DNA of 64,000 bases from an uncultured Burkholderiales bacterium (GCA_903933115.1 CAIZIT010000093.1:58288-122287); one strand, 5' to 3'. Positions 20,501 through 29,526 are shown, counted from the first letter of the stretch. Notes: generated by a model not told the origin, from the sequence alone. Numbers and translations are program-made.

Positions 20501-20579
20501 AGTCAAGTAATTTTTGACCATCTACGATCGCTAAGCGTCTTTCCTCGGCTTGCGTGGCATTGATAAGCATCCGTTTCAT
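17544..20579 (-). CDS. rne: Ribonuclease E
   Basis: Endoribonuclease that starts mRNA decay, matures rRNA and tRNA and scaffolds the degradosome. The 1011-residue protein begins [19 protein letters not shown]; the S1 domain spans roughly residues 35-120 ([23 protein letters not shown]). The DNase I-like catalytic domain includes [20 protein letters not shown] and [18 protein letters not shown] with the catalytic aspartates. The zinc link is [12 protein letters not shown] near residue 405. After about residue 515 the protein becomes low-complexity: A/P/K-rich, then R/E/G/N-rich with many [21 protein letters not shown] repeats, as in degradosome scaffolds. AAAGGA precedes the ATG by 8 bases. 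It diverges from rluC, as in many Proteobacteria. Confidence 0.97.
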   Translation of the reverse strand: MKRMLINATQAEERRLAIVDGQKLLDYEIEIEGREQRKGNIYKAVVTRVEPSLEACFVDYGEERHGFLPFKEISKQYFSSNISPSQARIQDVIREGQELLIQVEKEERGNKGAALTTFISLAGRYVVLMPNNPRGGGVSRRIEGDDRAELKEAMDQLEYPGGMSIIARTAGIGRSAPELQWDLNYLLKLWSAIDGASKGAKGAFLIYQESSLVIRAIRDYFNSDIGDILIDTDDIFDQAHQFMSHVMPEHAARVKRYRDDAPLFSRFQIEHQIESAYARTVTLPSGGAIVIDHTEALVSVDVNSARAIRGGDIEETATRTNLEAAEEVARQMRLRDLGGLIVIDFIDMEESRNRREVENRLRESLRQDRARVQFGTISKFGLMEMSRQRLRPALSEGASIPCPRCGGSGHVRDTESSALQILRIIQEESMKDNTAAVHAQVPVEVASFLLNEKRTEIAKIELKQRISVLLVPNKALETPNYKLDRLKHDDPRLDNMEASYKMADEIEDVTAVTRRSQEPTNRQTPVIKGVLPDAPAPQQETKPAAAKAKAVSASAPQAPTAPKAPTSGGLVGWIKSLFSSKSSQEQTVAATGTTGPKKDDKREPKESRNPRDSRRGGRRNDRSERPERADRPERAERGERGDKVERAPRSEHLNDGQTEGSANTQESRGTRGRNARGGQRAPQGERNNEGRLQDGSARQEPPNAQDEGRGDAEGTRGPRRERNDSRRERGNRRGTDRAPQTEENLSTPSSNGQEALGTALANAPMHDGVPAQAGETQSFANPNANGNDNSGAPSETKERRGRDRYGRERRERAPREGDASSMRQEAQQGYNDAASMAEQSPSAQAPEIRQGSYFDVPAKGLAPSEESTSIATPSQASERLERAPHDSAAPTAPSVQASAPKSENTSEGKASPVSSSASNPVQSNSTMPSIASYTLPIEELVSLTQSSSLQWVQSDPQRVAQVRESIANEPVPVREPRVRPPAVVIDEGPLVLVETKKSLSQLNLPFTQEVR

Positions 20580-21143
20580 TGATGCGTTCCTTTACATAAT
20601 AACTAAACATCACAGGCCCATGACGGACCAACGATGCCTGAAACGACGTCAAGAACGAGAGGAATTGCCGCTAAAATTCGCCTGAGGCGACCCTTTCAAG
20701 GTCGCTGGCAAATGTTGGGCACGAGGACAGGAGCGAGTCGCAAGGGAGTGAGCAACACTTTTGTAAAGTGGGCCATCCGAGTGTGCAAAGACAAAGGGGT
20801 GTTGCGTGCGAACCAAAGCACTGTCGTGGGGAAAAACCCAAACAGGACCAGGGGCAACAAGAAAAACACCATCAACATCTTAAATTTCTTTTCTCGCTAA
20901 GATCCGTTTGACTTGAAGCTCTAGAGATCTCAATGACCATTCAAGTTCAAGTCAAACTTTGTATATTCCGTATCAAAGTTCAATGAGCGTCGGCTCAACC
21001 GATTGGGGGCGCACCCCTCACACTTCATAGGAGGTGAGTCTGTGCAGCGGGGCCTTTCGGGGCATCGACCGCCAGCTTGGGGTATTTACGTGATCTAATT
21101 GACCAAATGACAAAACAAATCAAGTACTTGGAATCCAACGCTG
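20580..21143. promoter_or_regulatory. rne/rluC divergent region with structured rne leader
   Basis: This 564-base region between the divergent rne and rluC starts must hold both promoters; none is clear enough to place. Read toward rne it is hairpin-rich: a six-pair stem GCGACC/GGTCGC at 20687-20705 and a GCCT/AGGC hairpin beside it, within 130 bases of the rne ATG. In E. coli a long structured rne 5' leader mediates RNase E autoregulation, and this region could play a similar part; that is inference only. An arginine-rich open frame on the plus strand (20634-20900) has no start signal and reads like antisense noise. Confidence 0.45.
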
Positions 21144-22172
21144 GTGAATAACATTATACGACCCTTGAGGCCTGAGAGTCCAGTTCAGGTCAAACAAATC
21201 GAAGTGGATGAGGAGTCCAGCGGTCAAAGGCTGGATAATTTCCTCATGCGCCATCTCAAAGGGGTGCCTAAAACCCACATCTACCGCATCATTCGCTCAG
21301 GGGAGGTGCGCCTGAACAAAGGGAGAACTTCGGCCGACAGCCGGGTCCAGGGGGGCGACATCGTCAGAATTCCACCTCTCAGGACCTCAGAGCAAGCTCA
21401 AATCAAGGAAGATTTTGCCAATTCTGGCGCAATTCCCGCACGAGAGTTCCCCATTTTGATGGAGGATGAGCACTTGATGGCCATTGACAAGCCTGCTGGA
21501 GTCGCCGTTCACGGGGGCTCGGGGGTGAGTTTTGGGGTGATTGAGCAGTTGCGTCAAGCTCGTCCCTTGTTGAAGTCCTTGGAGTTGGTGCACCGAATCG
21601 ATCGGGAAACGTCGGGGATTTTGCTGGTGGCTAAAAAGAGAAGTGCTCTGAAGCACTTGCAAGACCAGTTCCGGGAGCGCGAGACAGGTAAAACCTATTT
21701 GGCCATGGTCCATGGGCAGTGGCCTTCCAACCGCAAAGTGATCGATCTGCCTCTCAAGCGCTTTTTACTCAGCAACGGCACCCAAGAGGGCGAGCGGCGC
21801 GTGCGTGTTGCTCAAAAGGACGACCCCTCCGGACTTCGAGCCATCACCTTGGTCAAAGTGGCCCGTTTGGTGGGCGGCTACTCTTTGCTGGAAGTCACGA
21901 TCAAAACAGGCCGAACCCATCAAATTCGAGTTCATTTGGCCAGTTTGGGCTACCCGATCTTGGGGGATGAGAAATATGGGGATTACGATCAAAACAAGGC
22001 GCTGCAAAAGAGTGGTCTCAAAAGGATGTTTTTGCATGCTTGGCAATTGAAGTTTTTCCACCCCAACATCTCAAAACCTGTGACGCTGGAGTGCCCACTT
22101 CCGCCCGAGTTGCAAGCGTTCATTGAGCTCCAGCAAGGCTTGAGCGCCAAAGGCTTGGAGCATGGGCAATGA
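21144..22172 (+). CDS. rluC: 23S rRNA pseudouridine synthase (RluC type)
   Basis: RluC makes pseudouridine at 955, 2504 and 2580 (E. coli numbering) of 23S rRNA. The 342-residue product has an N-terminal S4 RNA-binding domain (SSGQRLDNFLMRHLKGVPKTHIYRIIRSGEVRLNKGR, cited in parts, residues ~28-75) and the RluA-family catalytic motif LVHRIDRETSGILLVAKK with its essential aspartate near residue 150. IKTGRTHQIRVHLAS closes the catalytic domain. The start is a GTG at 21144 with a weak ribosome-binding site. It overlaps the HAD gene by four bases. Confidence 0.94.
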   Translation: MNNIIRPLRPESPVQVKQIEVDEESSGQRLDNFLMRHLKGVPKTHIYRIIRSGEVRLNKGRTSADSRVQGGDIVRIPPLRTSEQAQIKEDFANSGAIPAREFPILMEDEHLMAIDKPAGVAVHGGSGVSFGVIEQLRQARPLLKSLELVHRIDRETSGILLVAKKRSALKHLQDQFRERETGKTYLAMVHGQWPSNRKVIDLPLKRFLLSNGTQEGERRVRVAQKDDPSGLRAITLVKVARLVGGYSLLEVTIKTGRTHQIRVHLASLGYPILGDEKYGDYDQNKALQKSGLKRMFLHAWQLKFFHPNISKPVTLECPLPPELQAFIELQQGLSAKGLEHGQ

Positions 22173-22846
22173 GCGCCCATTTGACCAGGCCCTTTGATTT
22201 GATCGCCTTTGACTGGGATGGTACGCTTTTTGACTCGACTCAGTTGATCACGCGATGCATCCAAGCGGCTGTGGAGGATGTGGGTGGACAACGGCCCGAT
22301 GCCACTCGAGCCTCTTATGTGATCGGCATGCCCTTGATGGCCGCTTTGGCCCATGCTGCACCCGATGTGCCTGAGCGTTTGTATCCCCAGTTGGGGGAGC
22401 GGTATCGCTTTCATTACAAAAAGAACGAGCACGAGTTGGCGCTCTTTCCAGGTGTTGTCCAACTGCTTGAGTGGCTCAAGTCAGAGCATTACTTGGTGGC
22501 CATCGCCACGGGCAAAAGTCGAGCCGGTCTGAATGCGGCACTTCATTTCGAGGCGTTGAAGGGGTTGATTGACGACTCCAGAACAGCGGACGAAACAGCT
22601 GGCAAACCCGACCCTTTGATGCTTCGAGAGTTGATGAGCACCAACGATGTGGCGCCTCATCGCACCCTCATGATTGGCGACACCTCACACGACTTGGAGA
22701 TGGCCAAAAGAGCGGGCTGCCCAAGCGTTGCCGTGACCTATGGTGCGCATGAGGACCATGAGCTCCAAAAATACCAGCCCTTGGTGTTTGCTGACAGTGT
22801 GCAAGCGCTCTGGGATTGGTTCAAGGCCTTGCATCCAGCATCTTGA
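22169..22846 (+). CDS. HAD-superfamily phosphatase (Gph/IA type)
   Basis: A 225-residue HAD hydrolase. Motif I is FDWDGTLFDS near residue 13 with the nucleophile aspartate, motif II is AIATGKSRAG, motif III lysine is in ETAGKPDP and motif IV is MIGDTSHDLEMAKRAG. The helical cap between motifs I and II makes it subfamily IA, as in phosphoglycolate phosphatase or pyrophosphatase PpaX; the substrate is unknown. The ATG overlaps the rluC stop (ATGA), so the two are cotranslated; this rluC-HAD-Rieske-sppA order is common in Burkholderiales. Confidence 0.88.
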   Translation: MSAHLTRPFDLIAFDWDGTLFDSTQLITRCIQAAVEDVGGQRPDATRASYVIGMPLMAALAHAAPDVPERLYPQLGERYRFHYKKNEHELALFPGVVQLLEWLKSEHYLVAIATGKSRAGLNAALHFEALKGLIDDSRTADETAGKPDPLMLRELMSTNDVAPHRTLMIGDTSHDLEMAKRAGCPSVAVTYGAHEDHELQKYQPLVFADSVQALWDWFKALHPAS

Positions 22847-22976
22847 GCGCTGAGGCCAAAACCTGGAGATGACTTGAAAAATGATGCTGCGTGAGGGGGT
22901 GTTCAGTTCCACCACTTCGCTCCCGCCTCTTTCGTTTTTGATGTTGGAGTTGCTGATTCAAGGAGAATATGTTTTC

Positions 22977-23357
22977 ATGCAAGATGCCACCCTCTACTAT
23001 TTATGTCCCTCAGAGGCTTTGGAAAATGGCGGCCTGGCCCAGGTCTTTGATGTTCTTTATGGGGGGCAAACCTGCCGAGCCTTTGCCATTCGTTTTAAAG
23101 GGCAGGTTCATGCCTACTTGAACCGCTGTGCGCATGTGGCCATGGAGATGGATTATCAAGAGGGACGTTTCTTCGATGCCTCTCAAGAGTGGTTGATTTG
23201 TGCCACTCACGGTGCTTTGTACGAGCCCTCCACGGGACACTGCACAGGTGGGCCTTGCAAGGCCGGGTTGATCAAAATAGAGGTTTTGGAAAAGGAGGAC
23301 GGTGTTTATTGGCTAAGTGCGTACAATCTGAAGAGGAAAGACAATATTTTTGATTGA
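22977..23357 (+). CDS. Rieske [2Fe-2S] domain protein
   Basis: A 126-residue single-domain Rieske protein. The cluster ligands are CAH in LNRCAHVAMEMD and CATH in WLICATHGALYEPSTGHC, i.e. the CxH...CxxH pattern, with the second followed by GGPCKAGL. There is no transmembrane helix, so it is probably a soluble electron carrier or ferredoxin-like component. The frame is open from 22881 but I prefer the ATG at 22977 (MQDATLYYLC), preceded by AAGGAG 11 bases away, because the longer N-terminus is hydrophobic and unlike the domain. Its redox partner is unknown. Confidence 0.88.
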   Translation: MQDATLYYLCPSEALENGGLAQVFDVLYGGQTCRAFAIRFKGQVHAYLNRCAHVAMEMDYQEGRFFDASQEWLICATHGALYEPSTGHCTGGPCKAGLIKIEVLEKEDGVYWLSAYNLKRKDNIFD

Positions 23358-23450
23358 TGAATTCAAACTTTTCTTGATTGTAGAGGCTCTGTGTCTTTCC
23401 CATTCTTTCACCCTTGCTCTTATTACTCTGTTACAGATCCATCGTAAGCC

Positions 23451-24593
23451 ATGAATTCCTCTCCCGATTCGAACCCTTCCCCAAAGTCGCCCGACGCCAG
23501 TGCACCCACCGCCTCAACGCAGGCACCTCTGGATGCTGGCTCAACGGTGTCGACGCTTCAAACCCCAGAGGTGCAGCCCAAGGCCTCCCAGACTGAAGGC
23601 CAACAAGCCCAACATGCCCAGCAAGCTCAAAAGGCAGCTCCAGCTCCCCAAACGCCTGCCCAAAGCGAGCTGACTTGGGAGCGAAAAACCCTGGAAGACC
23701 TCGCCTTTGCAAGCCTTCAAGAGCAAAAAAGACAGAACTGGTGGCGCAATCTTTTTCGTTTTGCCTGGCTTGGCTTGGCTTTGGTCTTTATCGGTTTGAG
23801 CCTCTATAAAGGGGGTGTCTCGAGCAGCAACAGCCAACCCCATACGGCAGTGGTGGAGATCAAGGGTGAGATTGCAGCAGACAGCGATGCGAGCGCCGAT
23901 ACGGTGGTGAGCGCGTTGAAAGACGCCTTTGAAGAAGACAGTGCTGAGGCGGTGGTTTTGTTGATCAACTCGCCAGGCGGAAGCCCCGTTCAAGCGGGCA
24001 TGATCAATGATGAGGTCAAGCGCTTGAAGGAGCTTCACAAAAAGCCCGTCTACGCCGTGGTGGAGGAGATGAGTGCCTCAGCCGCTTACTACATCGCAGT
24101 GTCTGCCGATGAAATTTATGTCGACAAGGCGAGCATTGTTGGCAGCATTGGCGTGCTGATGGATGGGTTTGGTTTCACGGGCTTGATGGACAAGTTGGGC
24201 ATTGAGAGAAGGCTTTTGACGGCGGGCGAGAACAAGGGGTTCATGGACCCCTTTAGCGCGCAGTCCAAGACCCAAAAGACGTATGCGTTGAACATGCTTG
24301 ACCGCATTCATCAGCAGTTCATCAAAGTCGTGCGCGAGGGACGAGGCGAGCGCTTGAAGGAGACGCCAGAGATGTTCTCGGGACTCTTTTGGACCGGTGA
24401 GGAGGCCGTGGAGATGGGCTTGGCCGATCACTTGGGCAATTTGGACTACGTCGCCCGAGAAGTGGTGAAGGCCGAGACGATCATCGATTACACGAAAAAA
24501 GACAGTGTGGCCGAGCGCTTGGCCAAGCGGTTTGGTGCGGCTTTGGGTGAAGGGGCTTTCAAGTCCTTGTCTCGCCCAGCCGTTTTGCGCTAA
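23451..24593 (+). CDS. sppA: Signal peptide peptidase A, S49 family
   Basis: Inner-membrane serine protease that degrades cleaved signal peptides. At 380 residues this is the short (36K-like) type. Residues 1-95 form a polar Ala/Gln/Pro/Ser-rich cytoplasmic tail, 102-120 a single transmembrane helix, and the protease domain starts at TAVVEIKGEI. LLINSPGGSPVQAG is the conserved S49 oxyanion region; the nucleophile is probably Ser210 (MSASAAYYIA) and the general-base lysine Lys262 (TAGENKGFMDPF). The long N-terminal tail is unusual. It is convergent with the RsmI-like gene, 13 bases apart. Confidence 0.93.
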   Translation: MNSSPDSNPSPKSPDASAPTASTQAPLDAGSTVSTLQTPEVQPKASQTEGQQAQHAQQAQKAAPAPQTPAQSELTWERKTLEDLAFASLQEQKRQNWWRNLFRFAWLGLALVFIGLSLYKGGVSSSNSQPHTAVVEIKGEIAADSDASADTVVSALKDAFEEDSAEAVVLLINSPGGSPVQAGMINDEVKRLKELHKKPVYAVVEEMSASAAYYIAVSADEIYVDKASIVGSIGVLMDGFGFTGLMDKLGIERRLLTAGENKGFMDPFSAQSKTQKTYALNMLDRIHQQFIKVVREGRGERLKETPEMFSGLFWTGEEAVEMGLADHLGNLDYVAREVVKAETIIDYTKKDSVAERLAKRFGAALGEGAFKSLSRPAVLR

Positions 24594-24606
24594 AAGTAGC
24601 CTCGCC

Positions 24607-25365
24607 TCAAGCCCCGAGCAAGAACACACAGGGTTCTTGCAATGGAGGCAGCGTTTTGAAGGTCTTCCATTTCTCGATTTGATGCGACTCTACCCATTGC
24701 GTGGGTCCACACAAACCGCATGCCAATGCCAGTCTCGTTTGGGGGTGAAGCACTTCAAGCATGCTTTTCATGAGGCTCTCGTTGCGGTAGGGCGTTTCGA
24801 TGAAGATTTGTGTTTGTCCTGACTTTTTGATCCATTGATCCAAATACTTAAGCCGCTCGATTTTGCTCTCTTGTGCTTGGGGCAAGTAGCCTACAAAGCT
24901 GAAATTTTGTCCATTCATGCCACTGCTGGCCAGTGCGAGCATGAGGGACACAGGCCCGACCAAGGGTGCCACCTTCACGCCCAATAGATGAGCAGCCCTC
25001 ACCACCGAGGCGCCAGGATCTGCAATGGCGGGCATTCCCGCTTCACTCACCAAGCCCATGTCATGCCCTTCAAGTAAAGGCGCCAACAGCTCTTTGGCGT
25101 TGAACTCTCCTTTGTGGTCTCCCTTTTTGTGGACTTGGTGGGGCAGCTCTTTCATGATGTGCTCTTGAATGGGCAGTCGCAAGGGGTGGGCCTCATTCAC
25201 GCGTTTCAAAAAGGCCCTGGTGGATTTGGCATTCTCGCAAATCCAGTACCCAAGGCCACTGGCCACTTCAATGGTGAAGGCGGGTAAAGCGTGCGTCAAA
25301 GGCGCTGTGTGCGCGGAGCCGAAGTCCAAGGGCGTTGGGACCAAGTAAAGAGTGCCGTGGGTCAT
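24607..25365 (-). CDS. RsmI-like SAM-dependent methyltransferase (COG0313)
   Basis: A 252-residue tetrapyrrole-methylase-fold protein related to RsmI, which 2'-O-methylates C1402 of 16S rRNA. Visible signs are the N-terminal GTLYLVPTPLDFG, MGLVSEAGMPAIADPGASVV (the SAM-binding region, where RsmI has ISDAGTPLISDPG) and GPVSLMLALASSGMNGQNFSFVGYLPQ. It lacks the usual RsmI C-terminal part and differs in core motifs, so it is probably the second paralogue found in many betaproteobacteria rather than RsmI itself. I start at the ATG at 25365; the frame is open upstream to 25452. It points the same way as the downstream Maf gene. Confidence 0.78.
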   Translation of the reverse strand: MTHGTLYLVPTPLDFGSAHTAPLTHALPAFTIEVASGLGYWICENAKSTRAFLKRVNEAHPLRLPIQEHIMKELPHQVHKKGDHKGEFNAKELLAPLLEGHDMGLVSEAGMPAIADPGASVVRAAHLLGVKVAPLVGPVSLMLALASSGMNGQNFSFVGYLPQAQESKIERLKYLDQWIKKSGQTQIFIETPYRNESLMKSMLEVLHPQTRLALACGLCGPTQWVESHQIEKWKTFKTLPPLQEPCVFLLGA

Positions 25366-25458
25366 GGGGAGGTCCTGGGTAGAGAGAGAAAAGTAGAGGA
25401 GATTTGATGCGGGCGCTGATGGGGCAGCGGAGTGCGTGAAAAAGAAGGACAAACGGGT

Positions 25459-25494
25459 ACGCGAATGTTAACGCGAATGGTAACGCGAATGCCA
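25459..25494. repeat. 12-base tandem repeat, 3 copies
   Basis: Units of the form ACGCGAATGnnA occur three times (25459, 25471, 25483), differing only at positions 10-11. They lie between the RsmI-like gene and the Maf gene, in the leader of the former. Confidence 0.8.
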
Positions 25495-25525
25495 ACCAAG
25501 TCGGCCGCTCAGCGCCTTGCCAAGC

Positions 25526-26161
25526 TCAGCGCTTTGGTTTTGATGGAGGGGTTCCCAACACATCAATGCCTGCAAGGGCCAACAAGGATGTGGTTTTGAT
25601 GAGAGGCAGGCCAATCAAGGCGCTTGGGTCATCGCTTTCGATGCGCTCCAAAAGTGCGACCCCCAAAGACTCGCTTTTGGCGGAGCCTGCGCAGTCATAG
25701 GGCTGGTCTTTGAGCAAATACGATTCAATCGTTTGGGGGCTGAGTGTTTTGAAGACCACCCTCACGCTTGATACAAACGACTGAGAAAAACCACTTTCCT
25801 CGCACCGAACGCAAACGCTTGTGTGAAACATCACGACTTGTCCACTCATTTGTGTCAATTGAGCAATGGCTCTCTCATGGGTCAAAGGCTTGCCAAGGGC
25901 TTGTCCATGAAGGTCGGCAACTTGGTCTGAGCCAATCACAACGGCCTTGGGGTGAAGGCGGCCGACGTGCTCGGCTTTTTCTTGGGCGAGTCGCAAGGAC
26001 AAATCGATGGGGCGCTCCATCGTCCTGGGCGTTTCATCGATGTCGGGGCTCACGCATTCAAAGGGCCATTGAAGTCTTGAGAGCAACTCTTTGCGGTATT
26101 TGGAGCTCGAGCCCAAGATGAGGGGCCTGCTGGAGGGGGAGGGGGTGTCGTTGGCGTTCAT
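25526..26161 (-). CDS. yceF: Maf-family nucleoside triphosphate pyrophosphatase (YceF type)
   Basis: A 211-residue Maf/HAM1-like house-cleaning enzyme. LILGSSSKYRKELLSRL opens the domain, followed by SPDIDE, LAQEKAEHV, VIGSDQVADLHGQALGKP and the YDCAGSAKSE/ALIGLPLI C-terminal motifs. The YDCAGS pattern rather than YDKAG is typical of the YceF subgroup, which hydrolyses 7-methyl-GTP. Next to yceD-rpmF-plsX, it is in the usual neighbourhood of the E. coli yceF gene. It is divergent from yceD. Confidence 0.9.
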   Translation of the reverse strand: MNANDTPSPSSRPLILGSSSKYRKELLSRLQWPFECVSPDIDETPRTMERPIDLSLRLAQEKAEHVGRLHPKAVVIGSDQVADLHGQALGKPLTHERAIAQLTQMSGQVVMFHTSVCVRCEESGFSQSFVSSVRVVFKTLSPQTIESYLLKDQPYDCAGSAKSESLGVALLERIESDDPSALIGLPLIKTTSLLALAGIDVLGTPPSKPKR

Positions 26162-26246
26162 ATTAGGATGGAGGAGAGGGCTTGGCGCGATGTATGGGGT
26201 GAGGACAATGCTAAAAAAGGGAGGCTTGAATAAGCGGTCTGGATGC

Positions 26247-26285
26247 GTTGCGTGAACAAGTTGCGTGAATAAGTTGCGTGAATAA
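26247..26285. repeat. 13-base tandem repeat, 3 copies
   Basis: GTTGCGTGAAyAA occurs at 26247, 26260 and 26273, with one base difference in the first copy. It sits in the 287-base divergent gap between the Maf gene and yceD; it may lie in or near either promoter. Confidence 0.85.
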
Positions 26286-26448
26286 GTTGTTTGTGCGCTG
26301 GCTTTGGCCCTGTGTTTGCACTTATCATAAAGCCAATCAAGAGTCGTGCTCCATTTCTGAAGGGTATAACTTGGCCTTGCCTTTCTTGAGCTGCCAAAGG
26401 CTTCAAAATGATGCTGGCAATTCTTTTGTTCTATTTTCCCCTTTGACC

Positions 26449-27069
26449 ATGTCCCACGATCTCGATCTCACCAAACTTCATGTGCTTAAATTTGCTCAAT
26501 CCTTTGCAAGCGAGGAAGGTCAAGTGCCTTTGGCTCGCTTTTCTCGTTTGATGCTGGAGCAAAGCAGCGATTCGGGTGGAGAGCTCTTGGGGCTAGAGGA
26601 GTTGCCGTCTGACGTTCAAGCGCTCCTTGACAGTCAATCGGTGCATTGGCGCTTGGAGGGCTTTTTCGATGAGGATGAGCTCAGTGCGGCGTCCTCGGTC
26701 AATGCCCGGGCGGGATTTGTGTTGCATGCACATGCGGCGCTCAAAATGACGTGTCAGCGCTGTCTGGGTTTGTGCGCACAAGCGCTAGAAGTCCACAGAA
26801 CGTTTCGCTTTGTGCGAGATGAGCAAATGGCACTGGAGATGGATGATGCGTCCGAGGATGAGTTTTTGGTGCTCTCCACAGCTTTTGATGTTTTGGAGTT
26901 GATGGAAGAGGAGCTGATCATGGCGCTTCCTTTGGTGCCTTTGCATGAGCACTGTCCTGTGCCATTGGCGCAACAATTGCCCAATAAGTTCTCATCGGAC
27001 GATGAATTTGAAGAGAAAAGACCTAATCCTTTTGCCGTCTTATCGGCCTTGAAATCCAAAAAGCAGTAA
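26449..27069 (+). CDS. yceD: YceD / DUF177 family protein
   Basis: A 206-residue DUF177 protein; members are linked to 23S rRNA processing or accumulation and are cotranscribed with rpmF. The Cys pair CQRCLGLC near residue 100 and the acidic ELMEEELIMALPLVPLHEHC block are the family hallmark. I use the ATG at 26449 (MSHDLDLTKLHVLKFAQSF) since the ~57 codons upstream are not family-like. It is followed 108 bases later by rpmF. Confidence 0.9.
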   Translation: MSHDLDLTKLHVLKFAQSFASEEGQVPLARFSRLMLEQSSDSGGELLGLEELPSDVQALLDSQSVHWRLEGFFDEDELSAASSVNARAGFVLHAHAALKMTCQRCLGLCAQALEVHRTFRFVRDEQMALEMDDASEDEFLVLSTAFDVLELMEEELIMALPLVPLHEHCPVPLAQQLPNKFSSDDEFEEKRPNPFAVLSALKSKKQ

Positions 27070-27085
27070 AAACTGGACTTTAGGA

Positions 27086-27091
27086 TATAAT
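27086..27091 (+). promoter_or_regulatory. Candidate -10 element for rpmF
   Basis: A perfect TATAAT lies 87 bases before the rpmF ATG, within GGATATAATC. No good -35 hexamer is at 16-18 bases, so this is a tentative promoter; it would give rpmF a transcript separate from yceD. Confidence 0.4.
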
Positions 27092-27177
27092 CTTTTGTTC
27101 TGCGTTGGGTTGGGCTTTCAGAGCTTGGCCTCTCGCTCGTTGATTCATCATTTACCCTTTACGTCTAGGAGCCGACC

Positions 27178-27360
27178 ATGGCCGTCCAGCAAAATAAAAA
27201 ATCACCTTCTAAGCGCGGTATGCACCGTTCACACAACGCCTTAAACGTTCCAGGCATCGCTGTCGAGCCCACAACTGGTGAGACGCACTTGAGACACCAC
27301 ATCAGCCCCACTGGTTTTTACCGTGGTCGCAAGGTGTTGAAGACCAAATCTGAAGCCTGA
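27178..27360 (+). CDS. rpmF: 50S ribosomal protein L32
   Basis: A 60-residue ribosomal protein with the L32 start [20 protein letters not shown] and the [20 protein letters not shown] body. It lacks the paired cysteines of zinc-binding L32 variants, so it is of the C- type, which does not need zinc. The yceD-rpmF-plsX-fab order is standard. Confidence 0.98.
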   Translation: MAVQQNKKSPSKRGMHRSHNALNVPGIAVEPTTGETHLRHHISPTGFYRGRKVLKTKSEA

Positions 27361-27378
27361 TCATTGCTTAGGCAATTT

Positions 27379-27417
27379 GGCCCGTTGCTGATCCAGTTGG
27401 CGCGGGCCTTTGTTTTG
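27379..27417 (+). terminator. Candidate intrinsic terminator/attenuator between rpmF and plsX
   Basis: A six-pair GC stem (GGCCCG at 27379-27384, CGGGCC at 27403-27408) with an 18-base loop is followed by TTTGTTTT. A small hairpin ATTGC/GCAAT (27363-27376) precedes it. It could let L32 be made in excess of the fatty-acid enzymes by partial termination; this is inference. Confidence 0.55.
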
Positions 27418-27467
27418 ATGCAGCGCCTACTCAGGATGCCTCTTCTTTCATCGGAAGCGTCTTGCTC

Positions 27468-28499
27468 ATGACCACCCTATCTGTAGATTTGATGGGCGGG
27501 GATCTGTCTCCTCAAGTGCGACTTGAGGCGTGTGATAAATTTCTCAACAGCCACCCCCAAGCCCATGTCCTTTTGGTGGGTTTGAAGGGCTCTTGCGGGG
27601 ATTGGTCTCATCCGCGTGCCACTTTGATCGAATGCACCGAAGTTGTTCTCATGGACGACGCGGTGGAAGTGGCCATGAGGCGCAAAAAAGACTCCTCAAT
27701 GAGAGTTTGCATTGAGCAAGTCAAAAACGGTGCGGCACAAGCTGCCGTCTCCGCTGGTAACACTGGTGCATTGATGGCCATTGCACGTTACGTTTTAAAA
27801 ACCATTGAAGGTATCGATCGACCGGCCATTGCTGGTCAAATGCCCAACGTGAGCGGTGGAGCCACCACCATGCTGGATTTGGGTGCTAATGTGGACTGCA
27901 CGCCGGAGCATTTGCTCCAATTTGCAGTCATGGGATCGGCCTTGGTCTCTGTGCTCCAAAACAAGCCCCATCCCACGGTGGGATTGTTGAACATTGGGGA
28001 AGAGGCGATCAAGGGCAGTGAGATGATCAAAAAGACCTCCGAGCTCTTAAAGGCAGCGGGCGCTGCGGGCAATTTGAATTTCTACGGCAACGTGGAGGGC
28101 AACGACATCTTCAAAGGCACCACGGACATCATCATCTGTGATGGTTTCGTTGGCAATGTTGCTCTGAAGGCCAGTGAGGGTTTGGCTTGGATGGTCAGCA
28201 CTTTGCTCAGAGAAGGTTTTGCCAAGAACATGTTCACCAAAATTGCAGCTGTTTTGAGCTACCCTGTGCTCTCAGGATTTAAAAAGCGAGTAGACCACCG
28301 CAGACACAATGGTGCAGCCTTATTGGGTTTGCAGGGATTGGTTTTTAAAAGCCATGGCTCTGCCGACGCTTTGGCTTTTGAGACCGCACTGAATCGGGCG
28401 TATGATGCGGTGCAGAATCATTTATTAGAGAAAGTGCAGTCTCAAATCTCTAGAGCTCGGACCTTGCTTGAGGCCCAAGCGAGAGTTGAAGGCTTGTAA
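27468..28499 (+). CDS. plsX: Phosphate acyltransferase PlsX
   Basis: Converts acyl-ACP and phosphate to acyl-phosphate, which PlsY uses to begin phospholipid synthesis; peripheral membrane enzyme. The 343-residue product has the opening [55 protein letters not shown], and [13 protein letters not shown] near the C-terminus. The ATG at 27468 is preferred over the in-frame TTG two codons upstream. It is followed 11 bases later by fabH. Confidence 0.97.
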   Translation: MTTLSVDLMGGDLSPQVRLEACDKFLNSHPQAHVLLVGLKGSCGDWSHPRATLIECTEVVLMDDAVEVAMRRKKDSSMRVCIEQVKNGAAQAAVSAGNTGALMAIARYVLKTIEGIDRPAIAGQMPNVSGGATTMLDLGANVDCTPEHLLQFAVMGSALVSVLQNKPHPTVGLLNIGEEAIKGSEMIKKTSELLKAAGAAGNLNFYGNVEGNDIFKGTTDIIICDGFVGNVALKASEGLAWMVSTLLREGFAKNMFTKIAAVLSYPVLSGFKKRVDHRRHNGAALLGLQGLVFKSHGSADALAFETALNRAYDAVQNHLLEKVQSQISRARTLLEAQARVEGL

Positions 28500-28510
28500 T
28501 CATCAATGCC

Positions 28511-29512
28511 ATGAGCAAATTTTCAAGAATCATTTCAACGGGCAGTTTCTTGCCCCCTAGACGGGTCAGCAATGCACAACTGGTGAGTGACTTGGCCAAA
28601 GAGGGTGTCGAGAGTTCGGACGAGTGGATTGTCGAGAGAACGGGCATTGGTGCCAGACACTTTGCAGATGCTGGGGTGGGCAGCAGCGACTTGGCTTTTG
28701 AGGCCTGTGTGCGTGCCTTGGAGGCGGCTCACCTGGGTCCCCAAGACATTGATTTGATCATTGTTGCGACCTCTACGCCTGATATGGTGTTTCCCTCAAC
28801 GGCTTGCATCTTGCAGCACAAGCTGTCACAAATCAATGAAGCAGCAGCAGGCATCTTGGGTGCCCCGGCTTTTGATGTGCAAGCGGTTTGTAGTGGATTT
28901 ATTTACGCTTTGACCACCGCCGATGCCTTGATTCGTGCTGGCAACGCCAAGCGTGCTTTGGTGGTGGGTGCAGAGGTGTTTTCGAGAATTTTGGATTTCA
29001 AAGACCGAACCACATGTGTGCTGTTCGGAGATGGTGCAGGTGCGGTTGTTTTAGAGGCCTCAGATGAGCCCGGCATCTTGTCAACAGATATTCATGCCGA
29101 CGGAAGGCATGTGGGTATTTTGTGTGTGCCAGGTCACGTGAATGGTGGGTCGGTGCTTGGAGACCCTTTGCTCAAAATGGATGGGCAGGCGGTTTTCAAG
29201 TTGGCTGTGGGTTTACTTGAAGGAGCGGCGAATTCGGTCATCGAAAAAGCGCACCTCACAGCTGCAGATGTTGATTGGTTGGTGCCGCACCAAGCCAACA
29301 TCAGGATCATTCAGTCGACGGCCAAAAAATTAAAGTTGCCCATGGAGCGCGTCATCTTGACCGTTCAAGAGCATGGCAACACCTCTGCCGCATCCATTCC
29401 CTTGGCTTTGGACCAAGGGGTGCGCTCTGGAAAAATCCAACCCGCTCAAACCGTCTTGTTGGAAGGTGTTGGCGGAGGCTTTACTTGGGGTGCGGTTTTA
29501 CTCAAACTCTAG
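28511..29512 (+). CDS. fabH: 3-oxoacyl-ACP synthase III
   Basis: Starts fatty acid synthesis by condensing acetyl-CoA with malonyl-ACP. The 333-residue product has the catalytic Cys127 ([13 protein letters not shown]), the histidine in [12 protein letters not shown] and the asparagine in [11 protein letters not shown], completing the Cys-His-Asn triad. [16 protein letters not shown] sequence ([15 protein letters not shown]) ends the protein. It is 11 bases after plsX and 14 bases before fabD. Confidence 0.97.
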   Translation: MSKFSRIISTGSFLPPRRVSNAQLVSDLAKEGVESSDEWIVERTGIGARHFADAGVGSSDLAFEACVRALEAAHLGPQDIDLIIVATSTPDMVFPSTACILQHKLSQINEAAAGILGAPAFDVQAVCSGFIYALTTADALIRAGNAKRALVVGAEVFSRILDFKDRTTCVLFGDGAGAVVLEASDEPGILSTDIHADGRHVGILCVPGHVNGGSVLGDPLLKMDGQAVFKLAVGLLEGAANSVIEKAHLTAADVDWLVPHQANIRIIQSTAKKLKLPMERVILTVQEHGNTSAASIPLALDQGVRSGKIQPAQTVLLEGVGGGFTWGAVLLKL

Positions 29513-29526
29513 GAGCTGGTTGAATC

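Noticed and set aside
19350..20510. 386-codon open frame antisense to rne
   Set aside because: Shadow of the RNase E catalytic domain; no ribosome-binding site or family-like sequence.
20634..20900. 88-codon arginine-rich open frame on the plus strand in the rne/rluC gap
   Set aside because: No start signal and composition mirrors the hairpin-rich rne leader on the other strand; more likely untranslated leader.
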